From Turnera subulata (lineage: Eukaryota > Streptophyta > Magnoliopsida > Malpighiales > Passifloraceae), in the NCBI GenBank assembly GCA_028386065.3, contig JAKUCV010001913.1:1-64000 (forward strand): a DNA stretch of 64,000 nucleotides. Reading direction: 5' to 3'. Below are positions 1 through 11,005 of the stretch, piece after piece. The translations under genes and the position numbers were made by a program. Under the pieces are notes generated by a model. It did no database searches, was not told where the DNA came from, and was given only the letters and a program-made list of their open reading frames with translations. Each line of letters opens with the position of its first letter. Within the stretch, counting starts at the first letter, position 1.

Positions 1-329
1 TACATCTATAAGAAACACTAATGACATACATATAACGTTCCATGTAGTGTTCTTATGTGGGTCGGTCCGGTCCACAAGTTCTCTAACTTGTACCCGTATG
101 TAGAATTCATATCACATATAAATTCACAACATACGCTAGTCTTAATTTATTATTACAACCCGTCCATAATAATAACCGACTAGGGACATTTAAGAATATG
201 AAATATTCTAGGGTTATAAGTATGTGCAAGCGTTTATCTCATAAACGATACTTATTGGAATAACCTTAAGGCGTATACATGACTACAAATAATCATCCAT
301 GATTGGCTTTTGGGCATATTATACTAACA
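1..329 (-). mobile_element. Partial LTR of family A, cut by the window edge
   Basis: This stretch matches, in reverse complement, the 5' end of the LTR at 1108-2349 and runs parallel to 60950-61275. Its inner boundary at 329 reads CTAACA on the + strand, which is TGTTAG on the minus strand, the start seen in the other two copies. The flanking five bases CATTA would be the target duplication, but the partner lies outside the window. It sits 5' of the third ORF of the left SIRE-like element. Whether it is a solo LTR or part of a full element cannot be seen. Confidence 0.8.
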
Positions 330-626
330 CATTAAGTGGTGATTAACCCTAATTTTTGGTCAATATTATTAATCTACAGTTAGTGGAAAAGGCGGAGACA
401 TGTTAGTTGTGCTCTGCAAATGCAAGTTACATTTTTAGTTCCCCATGTCTGACGAAGGGAACAAAAGGAAGTGGAGGAGTTAATGCAACAAACCGCTCCC
501 TATAACCCGTGAACTATTCTCTCTCTCCTACAATATTCAACCTCCTTCACAAATCCGAGTTTATATCTCTCAGGAATTCCCTCAATACAGAAACTCTAAA
601 ATACTTACACTCTCGAAATCGCCAAC
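330..626 (+). other. Leader region before the SIRE third ORF
   Basis: No open frame of note. The stretch is pyrimidine-rich towards its 3' end (CTCTCTCTCC and similar) and leads directly to the ATG at 627. By position it is the spacer between the pol gene of the left SIRE-like element, which lies outside the window, and its third ORF. The corresponding spacer in the right element is 33478-34014. No promoter motif was recognised with confidence. Confidence 0.4.
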
Positions 627-1107
627 ATGAAGACATACACTGGAAAGGGAGACCCTGCTAAAAAAGCTAAAACCCCAAAATCGACTAAACCGAAACCAAA
701 AACTGTCTCCACATCAAAGACCTCCACAAAAACACAACCTCAATCCTTTTAAAAGAAGACTCTAGAGACGAAAGGGAAGACAGTAAGCTTTGATTTAACT
801 TCAACAGATAAGACTGCAGCTGAAGGTTTGAAGAAATTCAAAGCAGACGAGGTGTTGAAGGAGAAAATTGAAAAGAACAAGGAAGTTCAGAGGTCAGAAG
901 AAAAGAAACCTAAGGTTCTAGGTAGTGTCCTTGACTCTCCACCTACTATTTCAAATGCTACTAGGATTGCAATAGAAAGGATCTATGATCCTAAATATGC
1001 CAAAAAAATTATTGTTCCATCTAGAGAAAAACACCCTGCTGTCAATGCATATGAGGCAGAAGACTGGGCACTAGAAAATGCATAGGGTGCCAGTAGAATT
1101 CAATCTA

Positions 1108-2349
1108 TGTTAGTGTAATATGCCCAAAAGCCAATCAATGGATGATTGTTTGTAGTCATGTATACACATTAAGGTTATTCCAATAAATATCGTTTATGAG
1201 ATAAACGCTTGTACATATTTATAACCCTAAAATATTTTATATTCTTAAATGTCCCTAGTCGATTATTATTATGGATGGGTTGTAATAATAAATTAAGACT
1301 AGCATATGTTGAGAATTTATATGTGATATGAATTCTACATACGGGTACAAGTTAGAAAACTTGTGGACTGGACCGACCCACATAAGAACGCTACATGGAA
1401 CGTTATATGTTTGTCGATAGCGGTTCTTATATGTATTGTCCTTAGACCTGAGATCATCAAGGTTCCCAACATATGAGTCGTATACTTTGATATTACTCTT
1501 AGCTATTTCGTAAATGAGTAGACCTTAGTGTAATCATTGGGTATATAATAAATGTGTAGTGGGTTTTGTATGATCCAGAGGGGATTCGTCCAACCCATAA
1601 AACGGGTATATTATCGGATGGTTTCTTGATAGAGTTGAACCGTAAATGCATGGCCATGCTCGGATTATGATATGGTGATATCATAGGTATCCATTTTACG
1701 CGATTAACTCGAGGATCAAGAAACCGAGATTGAACATATGCGAGATTAACATATTCCATGTCTCGTGTTTAATCTTGATAATGGGACGAAAGGACGATGA
1801 CATGTTCCGAGGCATATAGAATCAGTACTGATCTTGTCGTTCGGGTAGCAATGATGTGTTGCTAGACGCCGCTCTTTGCTTCTAATTGTAAAATGAGATT
1901 TTACAATTATTGCCGGATGTTACAAGTGATCAGTTTTTCAGACTTGAGAGCTTTAGCTTAACACCATGCTACATACCAGAAAACCTGAGTAAGACTTGAG
2001 TTTATAGACACACACTCTCTTCTTCTTCTTTGAGAAAGAAGGAAGAACACCAAAACACCACAAGTTCAAGCTCCCGAATTCCGCAGCTAGCACCGCATCT
2101 CGGGAGAGCTCGGGTTGGAGATCGTGTGACGGTTAATGGCTAGTCATCACAGTTCGTGTGGATACCATAGAGGAGCAGGATATTCTTCTGGCTCTAGCTG
2201 ATTCGGTTCTTCAGTTAGGTGAGAGATCCTAACCGTTTCAGGTATGATCGATTTTGTTGTTCGGTTTGGTTGCTTCACTTGGATCCTCTAAGGTTTTCGG
2301 GTCTTTTCGCTGCACTTGATTGTCAAGTTTGCATGCCCGGATACTTACA
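1108..2349 (+). mobile_element. Solo LTR, family A (TSD ATCTA)
   Basis: The element starts TGTTAG at 1108 and ends TTACA at 2349. It is flanked by ATCTA at 1103-1107 and 2350-2354, a perfect 5-bp target duplication. It shares sequence with 1-329 and, inverted, with 59751-61275. There is no internal coding region, PBS or PPT, so it is read as a solo LTR left by LTR-LTR recombination. It lies in the coding sequence of the SIRE third ORF. The superfamily is not assigned; TG...CA ends and a 5-bp duplication fit either Copia or Gypsy. Confidence 0.88.
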
Positions 2350-4834
2350 ATCTATTACACCCGTAGCTAATGAAGTGAATACAGTGATGTCTAGCATAAT
2401 GAAGAGATTTGGCGAGTTCAGTGAAAGAGTTGCTAGGGAGTATTTTTTAGATGTTTTGAGACCAGTGATACTAGAAGGTGAAGGGAGTCCATCAGGAAAT
2501 GTCCATGATGTTGATATTGAATTGGCTAAGAAGGAGAGGAAATTTGTTGGTGAGCTAAAATAGATTGAAGATGACACACAAAGAGTCAGAGATCTGGTTG
2601 CTGGAAAAACCAAATCCTCTTAAAAGGAGTCCACTACCGCGCCAATGATGACAGCTTTGCAAAAATGGGCACAAGGAATCACATTCAACCCTGAGGCAGA
2701 AGTCAAAGTAATAGCACAAATTTCTGGTACTATCAGAATTCTACCCAAGAAGCCTACTGCAAGAGAAATTGACTCTCTTGTGCATGTTATTTTCAACAAA
2801 TTTGGAAAGCTTAGGTCGAATGAAGCCAAGAAATTTCTTGTAGAATTAGTCCAAGAACTTGTGTCTGTAGTTGAAAAAGTCTTAGCTAAGGATTTAGAAA
2901 AGGATGTGGTTGCTATTGAAACCATCCTCTTTGTACAAAAGGATGGTGAATTATTAAAAAAGAATGATGCTGAGGGTATCAAGGAGAGCAGTCATGATGG
3001 TTTCACATCTTTAGAAATCTTGAAGATTGCGGAAGGTACAGAAAAGGAAGCTTTGAAGCTAAGCAGAGATCTTGTTGGATAAAAACCAGACGATGAGCAG
3101 AAGGATGTTGATGAATCAGCATCTGACAATGGTAAAGCACTGGAGCAACAGCGTGATGATGATGAGGTGGAAGCTCCATCTGTCTGACTGTCTGAATAAT
3201 GAAAGCAAAAAAAAAATGCAGATATGGTTTCTCGAAAAACCAAAGGTCCTGCGATGAAGAAACCAACTGCTAGGTTGCTTGACAAAGGTATTGTTAGGCA
3301 AACAAGAAAGAAGAAGAAACAGGACACTCGAGTTCACTTGATTGACTCCGACTTAGATGAAGTCCTTGATGATGAAGAGATGGTTGGGGTAGAATCTTCC
3401 AAGAAGCGGAAGAGAGAAAAAGGAAGCGACTCGGAGAAAAACTTGAGTTACAAATCTGTTGGAGACGATCTGGTTATTGAAGAACCAGAATTGGAAGAAA
3501 ATCTTAAGGACTACATTATCTCCAGCTACTATTCAGATAAGAAGGAAGATAACAAGGACAATGTTGATGAAAAAGAGTATGAGAAGGAAGTTGATGATAA
3601 AGAGGATGATGAGGAGGATCAGGAAGAGGAACAAGAAGAACAAGACGTCGATGAGGATGAACAAGATGAAGATGCTATTGAAGAAGAAGAAGGGCAGCAA
3701 TAAGAAGAAGAAGCTGCTAATGTTGATGTTGAGAAGGACCAGGAACCTGAAGAGGAAGAAGAAGAAGAGGTTCCTGAACCACCTAAAAATGCCAAAGCAA
3801 GTAGTGGCCGAGCTATGCCTGAAGGAAAATTGAAGAAGAAGGAAGATGGGTCTAGTAAATTCAAGACTCTCACTAAAACTTATAATGTCGTCTTAGAAGA
3901 TTTTGAAGCTCTCGGAGTCACACCAATCTTGAAGCATTGCAGGCTTGACTACTTGGGAACTTTGAAGACACAAGTAGATGAGGAGATTGTGATTCAATTC
4001 TACAAGAATCTGCGAATAAAGATGGATGGCAATGAAGAGGTTTAGCTTGTGGAAAACAATGTTTGGGGCAAGAAAATCAGAGTCATTGCTGACATTATTA
4101 GGGAAGTGTTGACGTTGAAGAAAGGTTCTATCAAACACTACAACACAATATCCGGGTTGAGAGTGAATGTTGAAGGTGCTCCTACCTATAGTCAGCAAGT
4201 AAAGGCAGTATATGGAATTCACAAGAAGGGAACCTATCAGCAATCAAACCCTCTTGCTCAAGCATTGTTGTACATGCTCACAAGAGTGATTCTGTCGCAG
4301 CCTTGGCATTTGGCTGATATAAAAAATGCTGACCTATGGCTGATTGCTTGCCTAATGAAGAAAAGTCATGTCTGCTGGGCATACGCTGAATTACTGTGAA
4401 CATCCAAATTTAGCCATTTATTTGTTCTATTGGATTACTATTGTGTTTTAGAGCCCAAGGTTAATTTTATTAATTTGTTTGTCTTCAATTTAGCTTAGGA
4501 ACCCAATAAATAAATTCATGGACGATCCATTTGATTAGGCCCAGGCTTAGCATGAATTTTCTGACTGACTTGTCTCTGATTTTCGTTAGATTAGAGGCCC
4601 AATTAAGTTGGTTTATTATTTTGCCTATTTTATAAATAAAAGAGGAATAATCTTAATCCTTGGAGTGTAGGTTAAGTAATTGAGTTTACATGGAAAGAAT
4701 ATAGAGTTTTCCCCAAGAAAAGGGAGTTTTTCTGGTCTGAGATCCTTAGCTTTACGTGCAAGAATCGGATTAGAGTCAAAATAGAAAAAAAACGGGTCAA
4801 AATAGGAAGAACGTGAACAGTAGCCGACTGAGTC

Positions 4835-4895
4835 GGCGGTCATGGCAACATGACCGCCACCAGCTGGCGGTCAAGTAGGGAAGACCGCCACCAGG
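4835..4895 (+). repeat. Cluster of GGCGGTC/GACCGCC hairpins
   Basis: GGCGGTCATG (4835-4844) pairs perfectly with CATGACCGCC (4849-4858) around the loop GCAA. The second arm re-pairs: GACCGCCA (4852-4859) with TGGCGGTC (4865-4872). A third, weaker copy follows from 4883 (GACCGCC ... GGCGGCAGTC). The first two structures are mutually exclusive. They lie about 160-200 bp upstream of the LTR TATA box. Confidence 0.75.
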
Positions 4896-5028
4896 CGGCA
4901 GTCAAGCGTCCCAAAGTCGGCCACTTTTTCTATTTTTCCTCTTTTTCTATTTCTACCCTCAGCCATTGGATTTAGGGGTTTAATCTCGACCTTAGGATCA
5001 AAACCATGCCCTCTCAAACCCTGAACAC

Positions 5029-5036
5029 TATAAATA
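5029..5036 (+). promoter_or_regulatory. TATA box of the Tat-like solo LTR
   Basis: TATAAATA in the middle of the LTR at 4395-5790, on the strand expected for its U3/R boundary. This supports the + orientation of the LTR. Confidence 0.55.
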
Positions 5037-6145
5037 GAACCCTTAAAACAAAATTTTGGGGGGTTGGCTATTAAGCTTTTAGCTTGGGAAAACTCTACTA
5101 TTTTCTTTTCTCAATTCGATTTCTTTTCTTTTCTCTGCTGGATTTCATGTGCTGTGTTGTTTAGTTTTGTCTCTGCAGTAGTTCCAGAGCAAATCAAGGT
5201 GGAACTAAGGAACGGAAAGAGGGTAGAAGCGATCTACAATCCTCAAGCGCGAAGAACGACGAAGAACACGCCCTTAGTGGTAACTCGGTTTCCTTCCCTT
5301 TGATTTGTTTTTGCTGCTATGATTTTGTCTCTATTTGTATGCTGATACTGACATGTTTGCTTGAGTGTTGATTCTAATCCAAGAACTACGTGAGCTTTGA
5401 ACCCGGTTTCTGGGGTACATAGGATGTCTCTAGTGGTGGAGACGCAAGCCAAATTATTTCTTTTCTTTTTCTTGTCTCTTTAATTCCAATTTTATATATA
5501 TTATTGTTGTTGTTTGCTGCTGGAAATCTGGTTTACACACATGCACACACGCACCAAAGCACAAGTATTCGCTTAAATTGCATATTATTTCGCCCAAGTA
5601 TCGATAGGGTGCCACATACCTTCCTTTCTATGACGAACCCCCGAGTCCGACATCTTTGGTTCGCAAATCGGTTTCTTTTGTGGGCATAAAGGAGTTATTC
5701 TCTGGTTTTTCCTGAGTTTTTCCACGGAAATAAAACTTGGGTGGCGACTCCATCGATTGTCACGAGATGAGAAAGTTCCGGGTTCTCACAATCACATTGC
5801 CTTATATAAATCAATGAGTCACGGACAGCTGATCACACTAATTGCAAGAAGATTTGGTGTGAAATCTTCCAATTCTCCCACTCTTATGATTCTCATACCA
5901 ATTGATTGGAAGACCTTATCCAAAATGTGTATCAATCTTATTTCAAAGGGCCAATATGAAGTGATCAGGGCTGGAGCAAGCGCTAAAGAGACTCAGTTGG
6001 ATGATCTTTCAACTCGTGTCAGCTTTCTGGAATCTCATGTTGTTGCTCTTCGTGATGAGGTAAGAGATCTCAAGGCAGACATGATGGAATAGTTTGAGAA
6101 AGTTCTTTCCAGATTGCCTCCTCCAGCATTTTTTGATGATGAATG

Positions 6146-6931
6146 AAGCCTTTCTAGATCTGATGCTTTAGGTTTCATGCATTGCATTCATCTCGGCTCT
6201 AAAATTTTGGTTATTTAATCTGGTTCTTAGTTTGGTTGATGATATTTCCGAATATTCTATATATTTCTGGATATTATGTTGAAATGTTTGGGTATTACTC
6301 TTTTGTGTGCTCAACTCTGCATGATCTTTGCTCTGTCCTATACTTGTGTACCCTTTCTATTGTTACCAAAAAGGGGAGAAATTATGTGCTGTTAATTTAT
6401 TATGCAGGAACAATTATGGATATGGTTTTTGTGAAAAACCAGAATCGTGATTATGCAGGGAATATGATATGGAGAATTAATTGTTGTTACTGATTAATCT
6501 TATGATGATTATGATGATATGGACGATATGGTTGTTGTTAAAACCATACCTTTGATTTGTCTAATTAAGTCTTATATAGGAAGTGTGGAAATAGAAAATC
6601 CGGTTTTTATCAAAAACCACACCTATAACTGCGATTTGGTTTCTGCCAAAAACCAAAACTGATAATGTTGAATGCTGCGCTACTTCATATTTCTCTATAC
6701 ATTCGACTAATTTCTTATGCACAAATCGGAAAGCAAAGTGGGAGATTGTTGGCTAAGTATGCCAAGATAAAATTCACAAGGAATACTTTAAATTGTTTTT
6801 CGAAAACTTATCCTTGTTGAATTACAAAAATGTTTTTGAAAGGGAAGCAACAAAACAGGGGAGCTTTTAAAACTATATGGAAATATTTTTTAACCCTTGT
6901 TATAGATGAAATCAACACGAATTTGTCATCA
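6146..6931 (+). other. 3' untranslated region of the left SIRE-like element, with hairpins
   Basis: Non-coding stretch between the third ORF and the PPT. It holds four short hairpins of the GGTTT/AAACC type: 6419-6446, 6525-6548, 6599-6620 and 6633-6658, the last with arms GATTTGGTTT / AAACCAAAAC. At about 6738-6760 there is a second PPT-like purine run followed by TGTTGG, resembling a SIRE LTR start although it is not the functional boundary. Confidence 0.6.
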
Positions 6932-6948
6932 TAAAAAAAGGGGAAGAT
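6932..6948 (+). promoter_or_regulatory. Polypurine tract of the left SIRE-like element
   Basis: A purine run (AAAAAAAGGGGAAGAT) lies immediately before TGTTGACC, the LTR start. It is preceded by TTTGTCATCAT. The right element has the same TTTGTCATCAT plus purine run on the minus strand at 30089-30115. This combination is characteristic of SIRE-lineage Copia elements. Confidence 0.85.
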
Positions 6949-8299
6949 TGTTGACCAAAAATTCGATTAATGACCTCTTAATGCTAATTAGTGAATTAAC
7001 CATGTTTTGCCATGGTGCATAAATGGTTTGATGGCTAACAAATTACAAGTGTGCTTTTAGCCTTCCTTGTGTTGATTTTAGCTTACATGAGGAATTATGG
7101 TCTTTGCTAAAACTATTTTTCAGAAACACGCAAGATGGTTTCTGTTGCAACTATATCTGCGAGCTGCCACTTTCAACCTTTTGTGCAAGTTGCGTGTGGT
7201 CCACCCGGTAATTAAAACCCACTTCCAACGATTTGAATTGAAGAACAAGTAAGAGAAAAGACTTTGTGGAAGTGCAGAAGACTTTCCCACCTAACTCCTA
7301 CTCAACTCAAAAAGGTGGTCCAAACTTTCCAGAATTGATAATTCTTTGCAACCAAGGAGTTGACATGGCGCAACGGTACCAAACTGAAGCTTTAATGAAC
7401 TGAAGTCAACTAGGAGTATAAGGATCCGTTGCAGCTGCTTTCCCCCATACTTAGATTCTATAAAGAGGGTCCATTACACTTTTGAAGATTCATTCGAGCT
7501 ATTGTGCAAAAATCTGAGTATACACTTGTGCTTGAAATTTGGTATCTGATCTGGTTTTTCTGCTTGCTTTGTAAAACACATTCAAAGGATAATTTGTAAG
7601 CAAGTCTTGGATAGATTTGTTGGGTACTCAAGTTTAGGATTAGATTTGAGGGTAGGTTAGAGCTTAGCCTGTGAAAAGCTTGTAAAGGTTAGAGCTTAGC
7701 CTAGAAAAGCTTGTGATAGTAAAGGTTAAGGTAGAACTGAAACGCCCCGACCCGTATTTACCGTACACAGTAAACACGTGCCGGAACTGTGACAACCCAA
7801 CCAAACCAAGCCCAGCATACAGTGTATACAGCAGTAACTCGGGCTCAACAGCCCAAAAACAAAAACAACAATAACGACATAACCGGCCCAATGGCCCAAC
7901 AATAGTAAAAATAATGCACAGCGGAAGACTTAATAACTCACAAGACACTGTATGCGACACTGATGCAAACTATAGATCCGAGCCCTGTCCAAGGGATAAT
8001 GCCGCAGCCTGCCTAGAATGCACCAATCCTGTACCACAAATAACTCATCCTACGGGATGAAAGCCCGCAGGTGAGGGGTGAGTCCGAAGTGCTCACCGAC
8101 GAAGGAAAGACAATCAATATACACACTATAAATACTCAAGGTGGAAAACAAGCAAAAACCGCCAAAATAAAACAAATCAAAAGACTCAAATAAAATTCCA
8201 ATTTCCAATTTTATCTTTCCGGGCCCCGTCACGGATAAGCTAGAAGTCAGACCTGGTTATCAACATATTCCGGGTGCCAGACCAAATCCAGAGAACCCA

Positions 8300-8682
8300 G
8301 GGATCGACATCCCAAAAATACGAACCCAGGGATAGACATCCCAAAAATAATCACGGGATAGACATCCCAAGCATAGACATGCTTTTCACAAGTAACTCAG
8401 GTCATGGCCACCACAAAACAGTCTTAAACCATCGAGTCGTACCACTACTTACCACGTGACAATTATATTATCGTCAATAAAATCAAATCACGGGGATCAA
8501 CATCCCTAACTGAAATCCCGGGATATTCATCCTAATCCAAAATCAAGGATCGACATCCTTATTACAATTTATTATTTAATCTATTATACTTATTCCAAAA
8601 GACACAACAAACGACATCCAAAACTCAAAGCACGGGGATAAACACCCCAAAAACCAAATCAAAATACTGGGATAAACTTCCC
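8300..8682 (+). repeat. Cluster of short hairpins with NGAC-type loops
   Basis: Perfect units are GGGAT-CGAC-ATCCC (8300-8313), GGGAT-AGAC-ATCCC (8329-8342 and 8355-8368), AAGCAT-AGAC-ATGCTT (8369-8384), GGGAT-CAAC-ATCCC (8493-8506) and AAGGAT-CGAC-ATCCTT (8545-8560). Degenerate units lie at 8521-8532, 8634-8648 and 8669-8682. The four-base loop stays similar while the stems change on both sides together, so pairing rather than primary sequence is kept. Confidence 0.8.
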
Positions 8683-9144
8683 GATAATAATCACAACAAA
8701 AGCAACAACCAACAGTGCAATAAACATCAAGCACAATAACCGAGTAATACAGACACATATTGAAGGAAATCCATCCTCACCTTGGTCGATTACTCAACTC
8801 CGGAGAAAATGACCGGTCTGACGCCGGCTCCTCGGGAAACTGTACAACAAAACAATATATACACATAAATGCACATAATCGGTATGCTATGATGCCAAAA
8901 CTGCGAAATATACCCATCCCGATTACATATCCTTTATTATCATCTTTTACCATAATTGAACCTTTTTCCGAAAATATTACCTTCAAAATAATTATTATTT
9001 CCTTACCATATCGTATATTCTTTCCGTAGGATAAAAGTATCACCATATTAAATATTTCACAGATTACATATATTTCAGAAAATACTTTGATATAACAAAT
9101 TACATCATATTCTTTATTTTTCAAGCAACATATATTAATTATAA

Positions 9145-9146
<2 letters not shown>

Positions 9147-9175
<29 letters not shown>
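9147..9175 (+). repeat. AT dinucleotide microsatellite
   Basis: Uninterrupted (AT)n run of roughly 14 units inside the solo LTR at 7738-10716. Confidence 0.9.
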
Positions 9176-11005
9176 CATTCAGAAAATTATTTTTTATCAA
9201 ATATATATATATTAAGGTAAGCATATACTATATGTATTTTTTTCCCAGAAATTATAATCTTATAAACATTTTTCCTGGAAATAATATAGGTATACATATT
9301 TAATTTCTAAAGGTGTAATACATCCCCAAATAATTATATTATCAACATAATAATCTATTTCCAAAAATATTTCTTAGGTATAGCTTTTTTATATTTTCCA
9401 AAAAATACATCTTAATTTTTATTTAATTTATATAGTTTCTAACCATATATTTTTTTTTCCAGAAATTATAATTACGTAGGTATAATTGTATGTGTACAGT
9501 TTTTTTTATTTTAATCAAAACGAGCTGGGCCGAAACCCACAACCTACAGTCCAGCCCATCAAAATTCCAACCAAACCCAAGGCTAAACCCAAAAGATCAG
9601 CCCATGAACAAGGTCAGGTCCAAGCCTAGGCCCAAATCGAGCCTGGCCCAACACCTGTCCCAGCCCTCAGCCTGACCCATTTGTAGGCCGGATCACTCAC
9701 CCACAACCCGGTACTTCACGGGTTCCTGCAAGCAATGGCACGTCGGTGTCGACCGGTGGGAAGCGGTGCGATCGGCAGCGTCGCGGTGAAGAAGGTGCGA
9801 CGGCAACATCAGGAGGAGGAGAGGTCGACTCGTCGGGTTCACACTCCATAGATGGGCGGCGAGGAGGGCAAGGCAAGGTGGCACGATCTGTAGCAACGGC
9901 GGCGGCTGGCCTGAGGAGAAGAGGTGGCGGCTTCGCGTCCTGCAACAACGGCGAGGAGAAAACTCGTCGTCGGACTGCGACGGTGGCGTCGAGGTGCAGG
10001 TGTGGCGGGCGTAGCTACGTCGGAGGCGCGATGGAAAGGAGAAGGAAATAGGTGGAGACGGCTGTAGTGGTCTCGGGTTGTTGGGCGGCGTCACTGGAGA
10101 CAAGGAAGGGCAGCGGCGAGTCCCGGTCGTCGATGGCGGCTGCGAGCGAGAGGAGACGCGGCAGGAGCTAAGGTGCAGGGAGGAGGAGGGATATCGTTGG
10201 TGGCGGCGTGTGGTGGTCTTGGTGGCGGTGGTGGTTTCGGGTAGTTGCTTTTGTGTCTGTGTTTTGTTTTGTCTCTTTTTTTTAAAAAAGCAAAGCTTGG
10301 TTATGCAGGAACGAAGAATGTTTTTTTTTTCTGCAGATGGGTGAGGAATAGGTTGCAAGCAGGTAGAGTCACAGGAAAGGTTTGCAAAGATCACAGGCCA
10401 CACAGGCGTCACGGGCAGCACAGGTAAGTGGCGGCTCCACTATGCAGGGCCGTGTCCAAAACGGACCAGAAAATAACTGATACCCCCATTAGTTATTTTC
10501 CGGTGTGATTTCTCCGAAAATCCCGGGACCCGAAAAATACCAACTTAGGTCTGAAAAATCCACGAAAAAATCACGAGCGCAGGAAAACTCTCGGTTTTGA
10601 AAAACGACGCTCGATTTACCTTGAATTAGTTACCCAAGATTAATTCAACAGTAAATCACTGTAAAAAGACTTTTACAGTCCCGGTAAAAATCAAAATTTT
10701 TACCCGGGCTGTTACAAGAACCCGCAATAACCTAAGTATAGTGAGTGTTTAAAATCCTAAAGGGAGGAATCTTTAGGTAGTGGAATACCTAGTGAGGGGG
10801 AACCACTATAAATCATATGTGTTCACTCTCTCTTACTCTTCTTACTTGCATTCTTACTTCACAACACTCACCGTGCCCTACAAAGATTTGGTATCACAAA
10901 AACCAAGTCTTTCCTGTCCGAAAAATTTCAAAGCCTAATTTACCACCTTCCCCCTCCGCCGAACACCCCCCCCCCCCCCTCCTTTAGGCGCTTTTGGGGG
11001 CAACA

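Larger units (their letters stand above)
4395..5790 (+). mobile_element. Solo LTR, Tat/Ogre-like (TSD ATTAC/ATCAC)
   Basis: The ends are TGTGAAC at 4395 and GGTTCTCACA at 5790. The flanks ATTAC (4390-4394) and ATCAC (5791-5795) differ by one base. A TATA box, TATAAATA, lies at 5029-5036 on the + strand. The 3' end carries GGGTGGCGACTCC, a word I associate with Tat/Ogre-type Gypsy LTRs; that assignment is from memory only. Coding sequence of the SIRE third ORF resumes just after it. It also contains the hairpin cluster at 4835-4895. Confidence 0.75.
627..6145 (+). pseudogene. SIRE-type third ORF (plant transposon-protein-like), interrupted twice
   Basis: The pieces are 627-1107, 2350-4394 and 5791-6145. 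The N-terminal piece is Lys/Thr/Pro-rich; a long Glu/Asp/Lys-rich acidic region lies around 3300-3780. A globular part follows, with the words LEDFEALGVTPIL, WGKKIRVIADIIREVL and YMLTRVIL, then after the second insertion ALYKSMSHGQLITLIARRFGV and a C-terminal coiled-coil-like segment ending FFDDE. The same order occurs in the minus-strand ORF at 30868-33477, so both are one family. It resembles what databases call 'putative plant transposon protein', from memory and unsearched. Position between pol and the polypurine tract is that of the env-like ORF of SIRE elements. Removing LTR plus one target copy at 1108-2354 leaves the frame unchanged, but several in-frame stops (for example 750 and 1083) and a frameshift near 4385 make it dead. 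No host function is inferred. Confidence 0.7.
7738..10716 (-). mobile_element. Chromovirus-like solo LTR, subfamily 1 (TSD AGAAC)
   Basis: On the minus strand it starts TGTAACAGCCCGGG and ends GGGGCGTTTCA. AGAAC flanks it at 7733-7737 and 10717-10721. Ends of the TGTAACxxCCC type are typical of plant chromovirus (Tekay/Del) LTRs. It has no pol or gag. The GC-rich part at 9690-10420 is open in several frames on both strands but looks low-complexity. It also holds the GGGAT hairpin cluster at 8300-8682 and an AT microsatellite. Confidence 0.82.
6949..11005 (+). mobile_element. 3' LTR of the left SIRE-like Copia element
   Basis: It starts TGTTGACC directly after the PPT and ends GGGGGCAACA at 11005. 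A TATA motif, TATAAAG, lies at 7459-7465. The LTR is split by another LTR at 7738-10716, so its own length is about 1.07 kb, close to the 1.05 kb of the right SIRE-like LTRs. The 3' portion matches 18204-18529, a second copy. A hairpin GATTTGGT/ACCAAGTC lies at 10885-10909. The 5' LTR would be outside the window, so the target duplication cannot be tested. Confidence 0.85.

Noticed and set aside
828..1085. Short Lys-rich ORF as a host gene
   Set aside because: In frame with the broken SIRE third ORF starting at 627; it is a fragment of it.
3619..3873. Ser-rich minus-strand ORF (also 31790-32218 on the + strand)
   Set aside because: Shadow of the acidic Glu/Asp-rich region of the third ORF.
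8300..8682. CRISPR-like array
   Set aside because: The units are short hairpins with irregular spacing in a plant LTR; no constant repeat-spacer pattern.
9693..10421. Long minus-strand open frame and several overlapping + strand frames in a GC-rich stretch
   Set aside because: Low-complexity Ser/Pro/Arg composition, open in several frames on both strands, and inside a solo LTR. No recognisable domain.
10964..10980. Run of about 15 C residues as a structural element
   Set aside because: Simple homopolymer near the end of the SIRE LTR; no G partner run nearby, so no claim is made.
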